A stretch of 44,370 bases of DNA from Nocardia sienata NBRC 100364 (GCF_001613205.1 NZ_BDBX01000059.1:1-44370); one strand, 5' to 3'. Shown: positions 7,747-16,797, counted from the stretch's first letter. Made by a program: numbers and translations. Notes: generated by a model not told the origin, from the letters alone.

Positions 7747-10611
7747 TCAGGCTGGATGGCCCGGACGCCGCACATGGGTCGCCGTGCCGTCCCGCCACCA
7801 CGGCACGGTGACCGTCCGCGCGACCGCCCCCGTCAGCCGGATACTCAGCTCGTCGTGCAGGATCAGCGGTCCGTCCTGCGATGGCAGATCGAACATCCGG
7901 CGCAGCACCACACCCAGCGGCTCCTGCGCCCAATCGGTTTCGTGTCCCCGGCCGACGACCTCCGCTTCGACCTGTTCGGAAACCAACGGTAGATCCAGCA
8001 GCAGCGCGAGGTCGGCGGCGGTCGCCGGATCGGCGACCACGAGCCGGTCCGCGGGCACCACGAGACCGAACCAGGGCAGGTCCAGCACCAAGGCGTCCCC
8101 GGCGTCGATCACCGCTCCGGACAGTGCCCGGACATGGTCGGGCGGGTCGAGCGCGCCGAGCTCCAGCCGCGGCACCGCGGCGCCGAGCCGGGCGTGGACC
8201 AGCGCGACCACCTCGGGCGCCGGGGTCTTCTCGCTGTCGGCCAGCGCCGCGAGCAGCATTTCGACGAGCTCGCGGTCCAAGGTTGCGGGGGCCGCGAGGC
8301 AGCCGCGCAGGGCGTCGAGGTCGGCCGCGGACAGGCCGGTGATCGGGAGTTCCGGCAGCAGCCCGGCGAATTCGGTATCCGCCGGATGCCGATAGCCGCC
8401 CAGCGCGATGCCGTCGATCCGGGCATAGTGGCGCAACCACCACGCCGTGTACCCGGCCGGGTCCCCGAGCAGCGGCCGGGTGCGCTCCGTGGTGAGCAAC
8501 CGCCACAGCGCCTCCGGCCAGGCCGCGTCGTCCACCAGATCCAGGTCACGTACCGCGATCAGTTCCGCGGGATCCTCGGCGAGGCCGGACCACCAGGTCT
8601 CCTCGTCGTCGAGGTGATGGTCGGGACCGGTGGGGTCGGTTTCGGTGACCACCCCGAAATCCCATCCGACACCGACCGCCCGCAGCGCGTCGGCACCGTA
8701 TTCGGCGACCACCTCCCGCGCGACCACCCCGAACGGCGAATCCGGAACCAGGAGTTCGATCAAAGGGGCATCGGGAAGCAGCAGTTCATCGGCCGGGCGT
8801 GTACCACCGGAGCTTTCGGGGAGTTCGAGCATGCCGAGCCAGTCCGGCAGTTCGGCGGGATCGGCCGCCGCGGCCAATCGCAGTACCGCCTCGGTCGTCT
8901 CCGGCTCGCCGGGGTGCTCGGTCAGTTCCACCTGTAAGGCGGGATCCGACAGCAGATCCGCGATCCGTGCCCGCTGCGCACCCAGGCGCGCCAGCAGTGG
9001 ATGCGACGCGTCCGGATGCACCAGCCGAGCCCAGTGCACCGGAACCGCCGCGGGCAGCGCCGTGAGTTCGTCGTCCAGCACCACCGTCCGCGGCCCCGTC
9101 ACCGACCGCCCGTCTGCGAGCGGTACCGCCAGGGCGCCGAGTTCTTCCACCGTCAGCGGGTCGGTGACGAACGGTTCCAGCGCGGAGTAGAAAGCGAACC
9201 ACCAGGCAGGCGGCCGTTCCAATCCGGCGGACAGCTCCGCCAGCCGCGCCGGGCCGAGCCGGTGCACCTCCAGCGCCGCGAGTGCCTCGGCGTAGCGGGC
9301 ACCGGACAGTTCCGGGGCCACCAGCGGATCGAGCACACCACCCAGTAGGCCGGCCAGTTCGGGCGTGAGATCGGGAAATACGCTCGCCCGCGCCGGTACG
9401 GCCACCCGGTCGTCCGCGTCGCCTTCCCGGAAGAATTCGTCGTGCCCGGCGTCCGCGGGTGCGGCGACCACCGGGAGCCAGGTGCCGGTACGCAGTTCAC
9501 GCAGGATCGCCTCACGCAAGAGCCCATCGGTCTCGCTGCGCGCGAATCCCGGAGTCGGTACCAGCACGAGCCGGTACCGCCGGGGCAGCGCGCGGGCGAA
9601 ATCGGCATACCCGGCGGCGAGTTCGGCCGGACGATTGCCCGGCAGCACGCGCCGGCGGTCGGGTTGCATCGGAATATCCGCGATGAGTACCGCCGGCAGG
9701 GACAGCTCTTCGTCCGAACGGGTCGGCGCCCGCAGCACGTCGGGCGCGGCGGGCACCGGGACCCCGTCGCGCAACGGCAGCAACCAGCGCGCCCGCTGGG
9801 TCCGAAACTCCCACCACAGGTGTTCGGTGCCGGAACCGCCGATCTGCAACTCGCGTACTCCCGCGAACCGAGAATCGCGGGTTTCGGCGCGCACCACCTC
9901 GTCACCGATCCGGATCTCGCGCAGCGCCGGCAACTCCAGCAGCAGGTCCACCGCCTCGGCCCGCATGGATTCCAGCAGTGCGGCCGGGTCGATCCCGGCA
10001 CGCAGCGACAGCACGATCTCGGTGTCCGCGCCGTCGACCGGGGCCGCGGCCACCGGCCAGGCGAGGCGTAATACGGGGGGCGCCGGTACGTCCCCATCGC
10101 CCGGGGCCGAAACGCCGGAAGCGCGCAACGCCTCACGGGTCAGCGCCCGGGAGAAGCACAGCGACCCACTGGTGGAGCGGATTTCGAGTTCGTCGGAGAT
10201 CGTCAGTACAGCCGTGAAACCGACACCGAATCGTCCGGCCTCCCCGCCGCTACCCGATTTCCCCGACGCCCGCAGAGCCGTCAGCGCGTGCACTCCGGCG
10301 ATATCCAGCGGTGCGCCGGTATTGGCGACCGAGAGGGTCCGGCCCGTGCACCGTACAGTGACCCGGCCCGGTACTCCCGCCTTCACCGCCGCGTCCGCCG
10401 CGTTCTGCGCCAGTTCCGTCAGCAGGCGATCGCGGTAACCGGCGCGCACCAGGTCCGCCTCGGTGGTGGCGTCCTCGCGCAGCCGAGTCGGGGAATCCCG
10501 CCAGGCGGCCAGCACCGCGGCACGCAGGTCGGCCGTGCCGAAGGGATCCGCGGTGCCGGGATCTGTTTCCACTGGCCCGAAGGTATCGCCCACCGCACCG
10601 GTCTCACTCAC
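7747..10611 (-). CDS. Large GHKL ATPase, sacsin N-terminal/Hsp90-like
   Basis: A 954-residue protein. Residues 30-230 form a GHKL (Hsp90-type) ATP-binding domain. The N-box is LLTELAQNAADAA, with Glu, Asn and Asp as expected for Mg-ATP binding. The G1-like loop is VANTGAPLDIAGVHAL and the G2 glycine loop GGEAGRFGVGFTAVL. This matches the sacsin N-terminal ATP-binding-like domain found in large actinobacterial proteins. The remaining 700 residues are Leu/Ala/Asp/Glu-rich without motifs I can name, with no membrane segment. The role is unknown; a chaperone-like or nucleic-acid-linked ATPase is possible. Start at GTG 10611, 7 nt after TACGCT. Confidence 0.82.
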   Translation of the reverse strand: MSETGAVGDTFGPVETDPGTADPFGTADLRAAVLAAWRDSPTRLREDATTEADLVRAGYRDRLLTELAQNAADAAVKAGVPGRVTVRCTGRTLSVANTGAPLDIAGVHALTALRASGKSGSGGEAGRFGVGFTAVLTISDELEIRSTSGSLCFSRALTREALRASGVSAPGDGDVPAPPVLRLAWPVAAAPVDGADTEIVLSLRAGIDPAALLESMRAEAVDLLLELPALREIRIGDEVVRAETRDSRFAGVRELQIGGSGTEHLWWEFRTQRARWLLPLRDGVPVPAAPDVLRAPTRSDEELSLPAVLIADIPMQPDRRRVLPGNRPAELAAGYADFARALPRRYRLVLVPTPGFARSETDGLLREAILRELRTGTWLPVVAAPADAGHDEFFREGDADDRVAVPARASVFPDLTPELAGLLGGVLDPLVAPELSGARYAEALAALEVHRLGPARLAELSAGLERPPAWWFAFYSALEPFVTDPLTVEELGALAVPLADGRSVTGPRTVVLDDELTALPAAVPVHWARLVHPDASHPLLARLGAQRARIADLLSDPALQVELTEHPGEPETTEAVLRLAAAADPAELPDWLGMLELPESSGGTRPADELLLPDAPLIELLVPDSPFGVVAREVVAEYGADALRAVGVGWDFGVVTETDPTGPDHHLDDEETWWSGLAEDPAELIAVRDLDLVDDAAWPEALWRLLTTERTRPLLGDPAGYTAWWLRHYARIDGIALGGYRHPADTEFAGLLPELPITGLSAADLDALRGCLAAPATLDRELVEMLLAALADSEKTPAPEVVALVHARLGAAVPRLELGALDPPDHVRALSGAVIDAGDALVLDLPWFGLVVPADRLVVADPATAADLALLLDLPLVSEQVEAEVVGRGHETDWAQEPLGVVLRRMFDLPSQDGPLILHDELSIRLTGAVARTVTVPWWRDGTATHVRRPGHPA

Positions 10612-10618
10612 GCGAATC

Positions 10619-10624
10619 AGCGTA
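10619..10624 (-). promoter_or_regulatory. -10 element (TACGCT) of the Hsp90-like gene
   Basis: TACGCT on the minus strand lies 7 nt before GTG 10611. There is no Shine-Dalgarno, so the start is probably leaderless. Confidence 0.5.
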
Positions 10625-10675
10625 CGTGCCCGGCGCACCGGCTCTGCCGCGCACAGTGGGGGTCCGACTGCCCGG

Positions 10676-11989
10676 TCAGTTGTCGGCGGGGCCGGGGACC
10701 GGGTCGCCGGCCTCCGGTGCGGCGTGCTCGCCGCTCTCCGCCTCGGCGGCCGATTCAGCGGACCGGTCCGTGGCGGCGGTTCGCGTTTCGAGTTCCGCGT
10801 CGGTGGTCGCCGGTTCGCGCTCGGCCGCCGGATCGGCGGTCCCCGGCGCGGCGGGGAGGGGTTCCACCGGACCCGCGTCCGGGGCGGTCACCTCGACAGC
10901 CGGCCCGGGACCGGATTCCGCAGCCGGTTCGGTGCTCGACTCGGCAATCGGTTCAGCGGCCGATTCACGTGCCGGTCCGGTACTCGACTCGCCGGCCGGG
11001 CCGGAGGCACTCGTGGTGACCGGGCCGACGGTGGCGCCCGCAGCCGGACCTGTGGCGGCGGACTCGGTCGTATCGTTACCGGCCGGACTCACGACCTCGG
11101 CAGCAGTCCGCGATTCGGGTGCCCCCGCTTCCGCCCCGCTCACCGAAGGGGCGGCCACGACCGCCTGCCCCGGGACCACCGCGTCCGGCGCGACGTCGGC
11201 CTCGGCGGCCGCCTCGCTCCCGCGCCCGGCCTCCGGAGACTTCGGCGGTACCGCGACCACTTCGACGGCGGCATCGTCGTAGGCCTGATAGATCGGTGAC
11301 CCGGCACCCGTCGGCAGCCGGGTATCCGAATGCGCGCCGCAGCCGTATCCCATGTGGACCACATGGCCGTCGGCGCCCATCGCGTTCGCGCAGACGCCGA
11401 AACAGGCGCGCAACGCACCGGCGAGGGGCAGGTAGAAGCCACAACTCTCGCAGGAGGCGGGCGCGGCCCTGGCCATCTCGGTCTCGGGACCGTACTCGGC
11501 GTACCAGCGTTCGGCCGCCTCGGCCCGGCCCTCCCGGCTGAGCACCTGTTTACGGCCGAGGCCCACCTCGGGGGCCGTCTCGTCGATCTCGGGGTCGCCG
11601 GTGGCGGTGTAGCCGGGGACCAGGCGCGGGTCGTCGGCGGGCGGGGCCAGCAGATCACCGGGCGCCAGATCACCGGGCCGGATGCGCTGTTCCCATGGCA
11701 CGAACTCCGGCGCGATCAACGCGTCGGGACCGGGCAGCAACGCGGACTCGCTCACGGTCACCCGGTCGGTGCCGGGCGCGGCGGCCACCACCACCGCCCA
11801 CTGCCAGCCGTGATAGCCGGGCAGCGTGGCCTCGAAGCGGTGCGTCGCCGAACATTCGTCCTCGGCGCGGACTCCCAGATGCGCTCCGACCCCGGTCGGT
11901 TCCAGGTCCACGAGCGCACTACGAGCCAGGTCGACGGCCCCTGCCAGGATCGTCCGCACCTCGGTGTCCGAAACAGATACTGCGCTCAC
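10676..11989 (-). CDS. DUF3027 protein (Rv0877-like)
   Basis: A 437-residue protein. The first 260 residues match the actinobacterial DUF3027 family: GVGAHLGVRAEDECSATHRF, LPGYHGWQWAVVVAAAPG, EFVPWEQRIRPGDLAPGDLL, and a cysteine cluster (CESCGFYLPL, then CFGVCANAMGADGHVVHMGYGCGAHS) that looks able to bind zinc. The last 170 residues are Ala/Glu/Pro/Thr-rich, with loose repeats of ESSTGPARESAAEP type, and are probably disordered. Function unknown. The GTG at 11989 lies only 17 bp from the divergent glutaminyl cyclase start, so the two promoters overlap. Rv0877 is about 262 residues, so the acidic tail is an extension here. Confidence 0.83.
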   Translation of the reverse strand: MSAVSVSDTEVRTILAGAVDLARSALVDLEPTGVGAHLGVRAEDECSATHRFEATLPGYHGWQWAVVVAAAPGTDRVTVSESALLPGPDALIAPEFVPWEQRIRPGDLAPGDLLAPPADDPRLVPGYTATGDPEIDETAPEVGLGRKQVLSREGRAEAAERWYAEYGPETEMARAAPASCESCGFYLPLAGALRACFGVCANAMGADGHVVHMGYGCGAHSDTRLPTGAGSPIYQAYDDAAVEVVAVPPKSPEAGRGSEAAAEADVAPDAVVPGQAVVAAPSVSGAEAGAPESRTAAEVVSPAGNDTTESAATGPAAGATVGPVTTSASGPAGESSTGPARESAAEPIAESSTEPAAESGPGPAVEVTAPDAGPVEPLPAAPGTADPAAEREPATTDAELETRTAATDRSAESAAEAESGEHAAPEAGDPVPGPADN

Positions 11990-11993
11990 GGTC

Positions 11994-11999
11994 TACATT
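11994..11999 (+). promoter_or_regulatory. -10 element (TACATT) of the glutaminyl cyclase gene
   Basis: TACATT ends 7 nt before ATG 12007. The 17-bp space to the divergent DUF3027 gene leaves no room for a ribosome-binding leader. Confidence 0.5.
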
Positions 12000-12006
12000 T
12001 TGCCGT

Positions 12007-12780
12007 ATGAAGCGCACTCGGCGAACCTGGGTCGGTGCCGCGCTGGTCTGCCTGCTCACCACGGCCGCCTGCCGGAACACCGATGACGCGGTACCGCGCC
12101 TGAACATCGAGGTGCTGGCGACCCATCGCCACGACCTCGGCGCGTTCACGCAGGGGCTGGAGATCGACGGCGAGGTGCTCTACGAGAGCACGGGGATGGT
12201 CGGGTTCTCCGGGGTGCGCACGACCGATCGCGCGACCGGCGCCGAACTGGCCCGGACCCGCCTCCCGCCGCCTTTCTTCGGTGAGGGCATCACCGTGGCC
12301 GGCGACACGCTGTGGCAGCTCACCTGGAAAGAAGGGGTCGCCTTCGCCCGCGACCCGCGGACACTGGCCGAAAAACGCCAGGTGCGATACGAGGGCGAGG
12401 GCTGGGGTCTGTGCACCCGCGACGGGCAGCTCGTCATGAGCGACGGATCGGCCGGGCTCACGTTCCGCGACCCGGTGACCTTCGCGCCTACCGGGTCGGT
12501 CGCGCTGACCGCGCACACCGACGCGCGCCTCAACGAACTGGAATGCGCAGAGGACGGGTCGGTCTACGCCAACTCCTGGCCCACCGACGAAATCCTGCGG
12601 ATCGATCCGGAAACCGGGCGTGTCCTGGCGGTCGTCGACGCCACCGGATTGCTGTCACCCGCCGAACGCGCGCAGACCGACGTGCTCAACGGAATCGCCC
12701 AGATACCGGGCAGCGACCGCTTCCTGCTCACCGGAAAGTACTGGCCCATGATGTTCGAGGTCCGTTTCGTCCCGGCCTGA
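12007..12780 (+). CDS. Glutaminyl-peptide cyclotransferase, lipoprotein
   Basis: A 257-residue protein with a lipoprotein signal peptide: KRTRR, a hydrophobic core and a lipobox ending TTAAC at about residue 21. The mature part is the five-bladed beta-propeller, plant-type glutaminyl cyclase (Glu_cyclase_2). Family signatures are HDLGAFTQGLEIDGEVLYESTG, LWQLTWKEG, RYEGEGWGLC, LNELECAEDGSVYANSWPTDEILRID and VLNGIAQIPGSDRFLLTGKYWP. It is expected to convert N-terminal glutamine of exported peptides to pyroglutamate on the outside of the membrane. Start at the ATG after TACATT. The following MFS gene is 92 nt downstream. Confidence 0.9.
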   Translation: MKRTRRTWVGAALVCLLTTAACRNTDDAVPRLNIEVLATHRHDLGAFTQGLEIDGEVLYESTGMVGFSGVRTTDRATGAELARTRLPPPFFGEGITVAGDTLWQLTWKEGVAFARDPRTLAEKRQVRYEGEGWGLCTRDGQLVMSDGSAGLTFRDPVTFAPTGSVALTAHTDARLNELECAEDGSVYANSWPTDEILRIDPETGRVLAVVDATGLLSPAERAQTDVLNGIAQIPGSDRFLLTGKYWPMMFEVRFVPA

Positions 12781-12872
12781 CCGGCGCGGCGGTCCAGCGA
12801 CACATCTCACTTTCCGGCCATTGGGAGCAGGGCGGAGTTCGCCGGGCGTCACCGTGGGCCAGAATTGATGAT

Positions 12873-15140
12873 GTGCCCACTTCCCGCGAGCCCTCTGGTT
12901 CCGATCGCGGTCAGTGGCCCGCCGGCGAGTCTGCGCCACCTCAGCGGCATCCAGGTTTCGACCGCTACCCCCCGCCGAACGTGCCACACCGCAACCGGGA
13001 ACCCGACCCCGGCAACCGTCGTCCCGTCCCGCCGCCGACCCGTCCGCTGCCCGCCGACGGATCCGGCGCCGCGTGGCCGGACGGCTATTCGCCCGAGCCG
13101 GCGCGCAGTGGTCAGCGGATCCCACCGGCGCAGGCCCGGGACCGCGCGTCGGGGCGGCAGGGTCGCTTCGCTCGCATACTCGGCTCGCTGAGCGGGTCCC
13201 GCGGACCGGCGGACCCGCCGGGGACGGCCGGGCCGGGCCCCGGTCACCGGGCCGGCGAGGCGAACGGCACTGCGTTCTCCCCCGGCAACACCCGACGGCC
13301 CGGCAGCGAGCGGGAACGGCCGATCCCGGGTGTTCCCGCCGTGGGCAGCTCCGATCCGCGGACCGGTGGAGCTGCCCCGGCCGCTGGAGACTCCGTACCG
13401 GGGTCGACCGCCCGCTATCGGCCGGGCCCGCCCATGGATCACCGTCCCCCCGGCTCGGATCGCTCCCCCGGCGCCGGCGCACGGCGTGATCCGGGTAGGT
13501 CCGGTGCGGCCGGCCGACGCCCGTCCCCCGTCGCGGGGAGTCCGCAGCCCTGGGATCGGCCGGGCCCCGGTGCCGATGCGCGGGACCGCACCGAACCGAG
13601 CGGCGCGAGCGCTCGGCGAACCGCCGCGAACGCCGACGGCGACGAAGAACCGGCCGCGACCAAGGAGTATCCGAGCGCGGAAGCCGCCACGGAATACGAC
13701 GACGAAGGCCGGCGTGTCCCCCGCAAACTCACCGTCACCCGGGTGGCCGCGATGCGCGGCCGGGAGATCACCGAGAAAGGTATCGCCACCTTCCGGCGGG
13801 CGGCCGAGGCCGATGGCGCGGACAAATCCGGGTTGACCGCGCTCACCTACGCCACCATGGCGAATTTCGCGCTGGACGCCGCGATCGCGGTCGCGCTCGC
13901 CAACACTCTGTTCTTCGCCAGCGCGACCGCGGAGAGCAAAACGAAGGTCGCACTGTATCTGCTGATCACGATCGCCCCGTTCGCGGTCATCGCGCCGCTC
14001 ATCGGGCCGGCGCTGGACCGGCTCCAGCGCGGCCGGCGGCTGGCGCTGGCCGGCTCGTTCGCGGTGCGCGCGGTGCTGGCGGTGGTGCTGATCTTCAGTT
14101 TCGACAGCTGGGTGCTGTATCCGCTGGCGTTGTGCATGATGGTGCTCAGCAAATCGTTCGCGGTGCTCAAGAGCGCGGTGACACCCAGAGTCCTGCCGCC
14201 CGATATCGACCTGGTGCGCACCAACTCCCGGCTGACCGTTTTCGGTCTGGTCGGCGGCACGCTGGGCGCCGGCGGCCTCGCCGCGGCCGTCGCGGCGATC
14301 GCGGACTCGACCGGCGCGCTGATCCTGGCCACCGGTATCGCCGTCGGCGGGGCGTATCTGAGCTGGAAGATCCCGCGCTGGGTGGAGATCACCGAGGGCG
14401 AGGTGCCGACAACTCTCGGGTATCACGCCCGCGCCGGGGACACCGAGGCCTACGATCCCGCCGAAGAAGCCGCGGTACCGGCCCGCAAACGTCGTCAGCC
14501 GCTCGGCCGCGCAGTCGTCACCGGGCTGTGGGGTAACGGCAGTATCCGGGTGCTCACCGGGTTCCTGACCTTCTACGTCGCGTTCGTGGCCAAGGCCACC
14601 GAACACCGCCCGGTCCAGCAGGCCGCCATGCTCGGGCTGGTCGGCGCGGCCGCCGCCGTCGGTAATTTCGCGGGTAACGCCGCCGGGGCCCGGCTCCGGC
14701 TCGGCCGGCCCTCGCTGATCGTGGTGAACTGCACCATCGGCTGCGCGGCTGTCGCCGTCCTCGCCGTGGTGCTGGACAACCTGCTCGGCGCGGCGGTGGC
14801 CGCCCTGGTCGCCGCCGGGGCGAGCGCCCTGGCGAAGGTCTCGCTCGATGCCGCCATCCAGGATGATCTACCGCCCGAGTCGATCGCCTCCGGATTCGGC
14901 CGGTCCGAAACCGTCCTGCAGCTGAGCTGGGTGATCGGCGGCGCGGGCGGAGTCCTGCTGCCGACCGACTACTGGAAGGGTTTCGCGGTGGTCAGTGCGG
15001 TACTGGTCGGGGGGCTCGTCCAGACTGTGCTGAGCTACCGCGGGTTCAGTCTGCTGCCCGGTCTCGGCGGTCGCCGACCGCTGCACGCCGAGCAGGAATT
15101 TCCGCACTACGACCCCCCACGAGGAGAAGCCGCCCGGTGA
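12873..15140 (+). CDS. MFS transporter with long disordered N-terminal extension (Rv0876c-like)
   Basis: About 755 residues if started at GTG 12873. The first 290 residues are Pro/Arg/Gly/Ser-rich, probably disordered and cytosolic. From about residue 290 (RKLTVTRVAAMRGREITEKG) the protein resembles Rv0876c. An MFS-like array of hydrophobic helices follows, for example LTYATMANFALDAAIAVALANTLFF, LYLLITIAPFAVIAPLIGPALDRLQ, LVGGTLGAGGLAAAVAAIA and VVNCTIGCAAVAVLAVVL, in two halves around a charged loop (EEAAVPARKRRQPLG). The substrate is unknown. The start is uncertain because the N-terminal extension is not conserved; Rv0876c is 548 residues. The stop overlaps the GTG start of the DUF2771 gene, so the two are translationally coupled. 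Confidence 0.75.
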   Translation: MPTSREPSGSDRGQWPAGESAPPQRHPGFDRYPPPNVPHRNREPDPGNRRPVPPPTRPLPADGSGAAWPDGYSPEPARSGQRIPPAQARDRASGRQGRFARILGSLSGSRGPADPPGTAGPGPGHRAGEANGTAFSPGNTRRPGSERERPIPGVPAVGSSDPRTGGAAPAAGDSVPGSTARYRPGPPMDHRPPGSDRSPGAGARRDPGRSGAAGRRPSPVAGSPQPWDRPGPGADARDRTEPSGASARRTAANADGDEEPAATKEYPSAEAATEYDDEGRRVPRKLTVTRVAAMRGREITEKGIATFRRAAEADGADKSGLTALTYATMANFALDAAIAVALANTLFFASATAESKTKVALYLLITIAPFAVIAPLIGPALDRLQRGRRLALAGSFAVRAVLAVVLIFSFDSWVLYPLALCMMVLSKSFAVLKSAVTPRVLPPDIDLVRTNSRLTVFGLVGGTLGAGGLAAAVAAIADSTGALILATGIAVGGAYLSWKIPRWVEITEGEVPTTLGYHARAGDTEAYDPAEEAAVPARKRRQPLGRAVVTGLWGNGSIRVLTGFLTFYVAFVAKATEHRPVQQAAMLGLVGAAAAVGNFAGNAAGARLRLGRPSLIVVNCTIGCAAVAVLAVVLDNLLGAAVAALVAAGASALAKVSLDAAIQDDLPPESIASGFGRSETVLQLSWVIGGAGGVLLPTDYWKGFAVVSAVLVGGLVQTVLSYRGFSLLPGLGGRRPLHAEQEFPHYDPPRGEAAR

Positions 15141-15643
15141 GTACGAACAAAGCCCGCACGACCCTAGCGCTGGCCCTGGCCGGGATCCTGGTGCTGGTGG
15201 CCGCGACCGCCGGCGTGGTCTGGCTGCTGGCCCGGGACGCCGAGCCGAAGGACCCGGAGCTCACCGCCTACGCGCACGGCACCACCGTGACGGTGCCGCC
15301 GTTCCGCTACTGCACGGTGCGGATGGAGGACTGCCGGCAGGGCGAAACCGTGTATCTCGACGTGCCGGCCGGTAACCCCCTGCAGATCTCGCTGCCGGAC
15401 GCTCTCGTGGAGAGCCCCTGGGAACTACTGCCGCTGTATGCCCGCGAGAACGGTGAGGTCGTCGAGCGGCCCAGTTCCTACCGGGACCATCCGGCGAACA
15501 CCCGCGCCCTGACCGTCGCCTCCCGGCCGGAACCGGGTCTGGAACTGATCGGCGTGGAATTGCAGGTGATGATCATCGCGATCGACGAGGCCGGTAACGA
15601 GTTCCCCGTCCCCCACGCGGTGTGGTCGATCAAAACGGCGTGA
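15137..15643 (+). CDS. DUF2771 membrane-anchored protein (Rv0875c-like)
   Basis: A 168-residue protein with one N-terminal transmembrane or uncleaved signal helix (LALALAGILVLVAATAGVVWLLA) and an exported domain typical of DUF2771: TVTVPPFRYC, a C..C pair (CTVRMEDCRQG) that could form a disulfide, VYLDVPAGNPLQISLPDALVESPW and IIAIDEAGNEFPVPHAVWSI. Function unknown. The GTG start overlaps the MFS stop (GTGA), so it probably works with or is made in step with that transporter, as in the Rv0876c-Rv0875c pair. Confidence 0.83.
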   Translation: MSTNKARTTLALALAGILVLVAATAGVVWLLARDAEPKDPELTAYAHGTTVTVPPFRYCTVRMEDCRQGETVYLDVPAGNPLQISLPDALVESPWELLPLYARENGEVVERPSSYRDHPANTRALTVASRPEPGLELIGVELQVMIIAIDEAGNEFPVPHAVWSIKTA

Positions 15644-15651
15644 AACGACAA

Positions 15652-15678
15652 GGGCCGGCCGGATGATCCGGCCGGCCC
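15652..15678. terminator. Bidirectional terminator between DUF2771 gene and cspB
   Basis: Perfect 12-bp GC-rich inverted repeat (15652-15663 with 15667-15678) with a 3-nt loop, lying between two convergent genes. Confidence 0.85.
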
Positions 15679-15698
15679 ACGACATCGCGCGCGTCGGG

Positions 15699-16118
15699 TC
15701 AGCGGTCGAGTTCCCGCGCGACCGCGCGCACCACCTCCGAGATCCGCTGCGCGGTCTTGCGGTCCGGGTAGCGGCCCTTGCGCAGATCGGGCTGCACCTT
15801 CGCTTCGAGCAGCGTGATCATGTCCTCGACCATGCCGTGCAGTTCGTCGGGGCTGTGCTTACGCGCGACCGGCTCCTTGCGCGCGCTGCGCTCCTGGTTC
15901 TGCCGTACCGATGGGGGCGCCTCCACCAGTTTCAGGCTCAGCGCCTGCGGCCCGCGCCGTCCGGCCGCCATCCCGAATTCGACCCGCTGACCGGGCTTGA
16001 GCGTCTCGACGCCCTGGGGCAGCGCGGACGAGCGGACGTAGACGTCCTCACCCTCGTCCTGGGAAAGGAAGCCGAAGCCCTTTTCCACGTCGTACCACTT
16101 CACCTTGCCGGTCGGCAC
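15699..16118 (-). CDS. cspB: CspB-type cold-shock protein with C-terminal extension
   Basis: A 139-residue protein. Residues 1-68 are a cold-shock OB fold with RNP1 KGFGFLSQD and RNP2 VYVRSSAL, which bind single-stranded nucleic acid; the usual VFVHFSAI is changed to VYVRSSAL, as in M. tuberculosis CspB (Rv0871). The remaining 70 residues are a basic, helical extension (RRGPQALSLKLVEAPPSVRQNQERSARKE) ending in TAQRISEVVRAVARELDR. The GTG at 16118 is preceded by GGGTGAG at about 6 nt. GTG 16127 is an alternative. Its role is presumably RNA chaperoning; its target is unknown. Confidence 0.85.
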   Translation of the reverse strand: MPTGKVKWYDVEKGFGFLSQDEGEDVYVRSSALPQGVETLKPGQRVEFGMAAGRRGPQALSLKLVEAPPSVRQNQERSARKEPVARKHSPDELHGMVEDMITLLEAKVQPDLRKGRYPDRKTAQRISEVVRAVARELDR

Positions 16119-16294
16119 TGCGCTCACCCGTTCGTCTGTTCGGCGCCCGGCCCACCGGGCCGGGGCACGCTCGTCTGCTGGAACCCGCTGATGGCAGGTC
16201 TGTTCCCCTACTCGAAAAACGCGCCCCACAAGCATGCAGGACGCGAGATCGTTCCGAGTCTACCCCGGTGGGCACAGCGCCAGCACATCAGTTT

Positions 16295-16300
16295 TACGGT
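16295..16300 (+). promoter_or_regulatory. -10 element (TACGGT) of small membrane gene
   Basis: TACGGT ends 6 nt before GTG 16307, consistent with leaderless initiation. Confidence 0.45.
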
Positions 16301-16306
16301 CGAACG

Positions 16307-16552
16307 GTGACGAATCCTGCCGATCCGCGGCCCTCCGGCCCCTCGTCCGGGCGCACCCCCGGCAACTGGTTACTTCAGCTCGCGCTGGGTCTTTTCGCCC
16401 TCGGACTGCTGTCGGTGGTGGCGATCTTCCTCACGCCGATCCTCACCGATGGCGAACCGGGGCTCTGGCTGTATCTGGGCGCCATGCTGGCTCCCGCCGG
16501 CTTCGTGGCGGCCTTGATCTTCGCGCTGCGCTCGGGCCGCAGATCCAGGTGA
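16307..16552 (+). CDS. Small two-helix membrane protein (Rv0870c position)
   Basis: An 81-residue protein with a Pro/Ser-rich N-terminus of about 20 residues, two transmembrane helices (LLQLALGLFALGLLSVVAIFL and LWLYLGAMLAPAGFVAALIFAL) and a short basic tail (RSGRRSR). I cannot name the family. It sits where Rv0870c, an integral membrane protein, lies in M. tuberculosis, but it is shorter. The GTG start follows a TACGGT hexamer by 6 nt. It is divergent from cspB. Confidence 0.65.
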   Translation: MTNPADPRPSGPSSGRTPGNWLLQLALGLFALGLLSVVAIFLTPILTDGEPGLWLYLGAMLAPAGFVAALIFALRSGRRSR

Positions 16553-16587
16553 CAACTGTCCAGTACCCGGCCTGACCGCGACCCAAC

Positions 16588-16613
16588 CGTTATGTGATGA
16601 TAATCACATAACG
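16588..16613. promoter_or_regulatory. CRP/GlxR-type binding site upstream of rpfA
   Basis: A perfect 26-bp dyad with 11-bp arms and a 4-bp centre. It contains TGTGA (16593-16597), six bases, and TCACA (16604-16608), the exact CRP consensus TGTGA-N6-TCACA. Mycobacterial CRP (Rv3676) is known to activate rpfA, and corynebacterial GlxR uses the same motif. The site lies about 150 nt upstream of the predicted rpfA -10. Confidence 0.85.
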
Positions 16614-16736
16614 GCATGATAACGGGGCAGCGTGTCCTACGACGGATACCCAACGCAGTCCCACTAGCTGCGCAGAGTCGCTGAGCGCCGCATGTGACCG
16701 CTCCGCAACTCATCCGCACACGCCGGTTACCAAATA

Positions 16737-16765
16737 GTGATTTTTCGGCGGGAACGTCGTACCGT
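16737..16765 (+). promoter_or_regulatory. Candidate rpfA promoter
   Basis: TACCGT (16760-16765) with a GTGATT hexamer 17 nt upstream (16737-16742). A start near 16772 would give a leader of about 160 nt that includes the riboswitch-like region. Confidence 0.4.
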
Positions 16766-16797
16766 CTACCCCAGCCGGGCACATCCGGCCCACCGGC

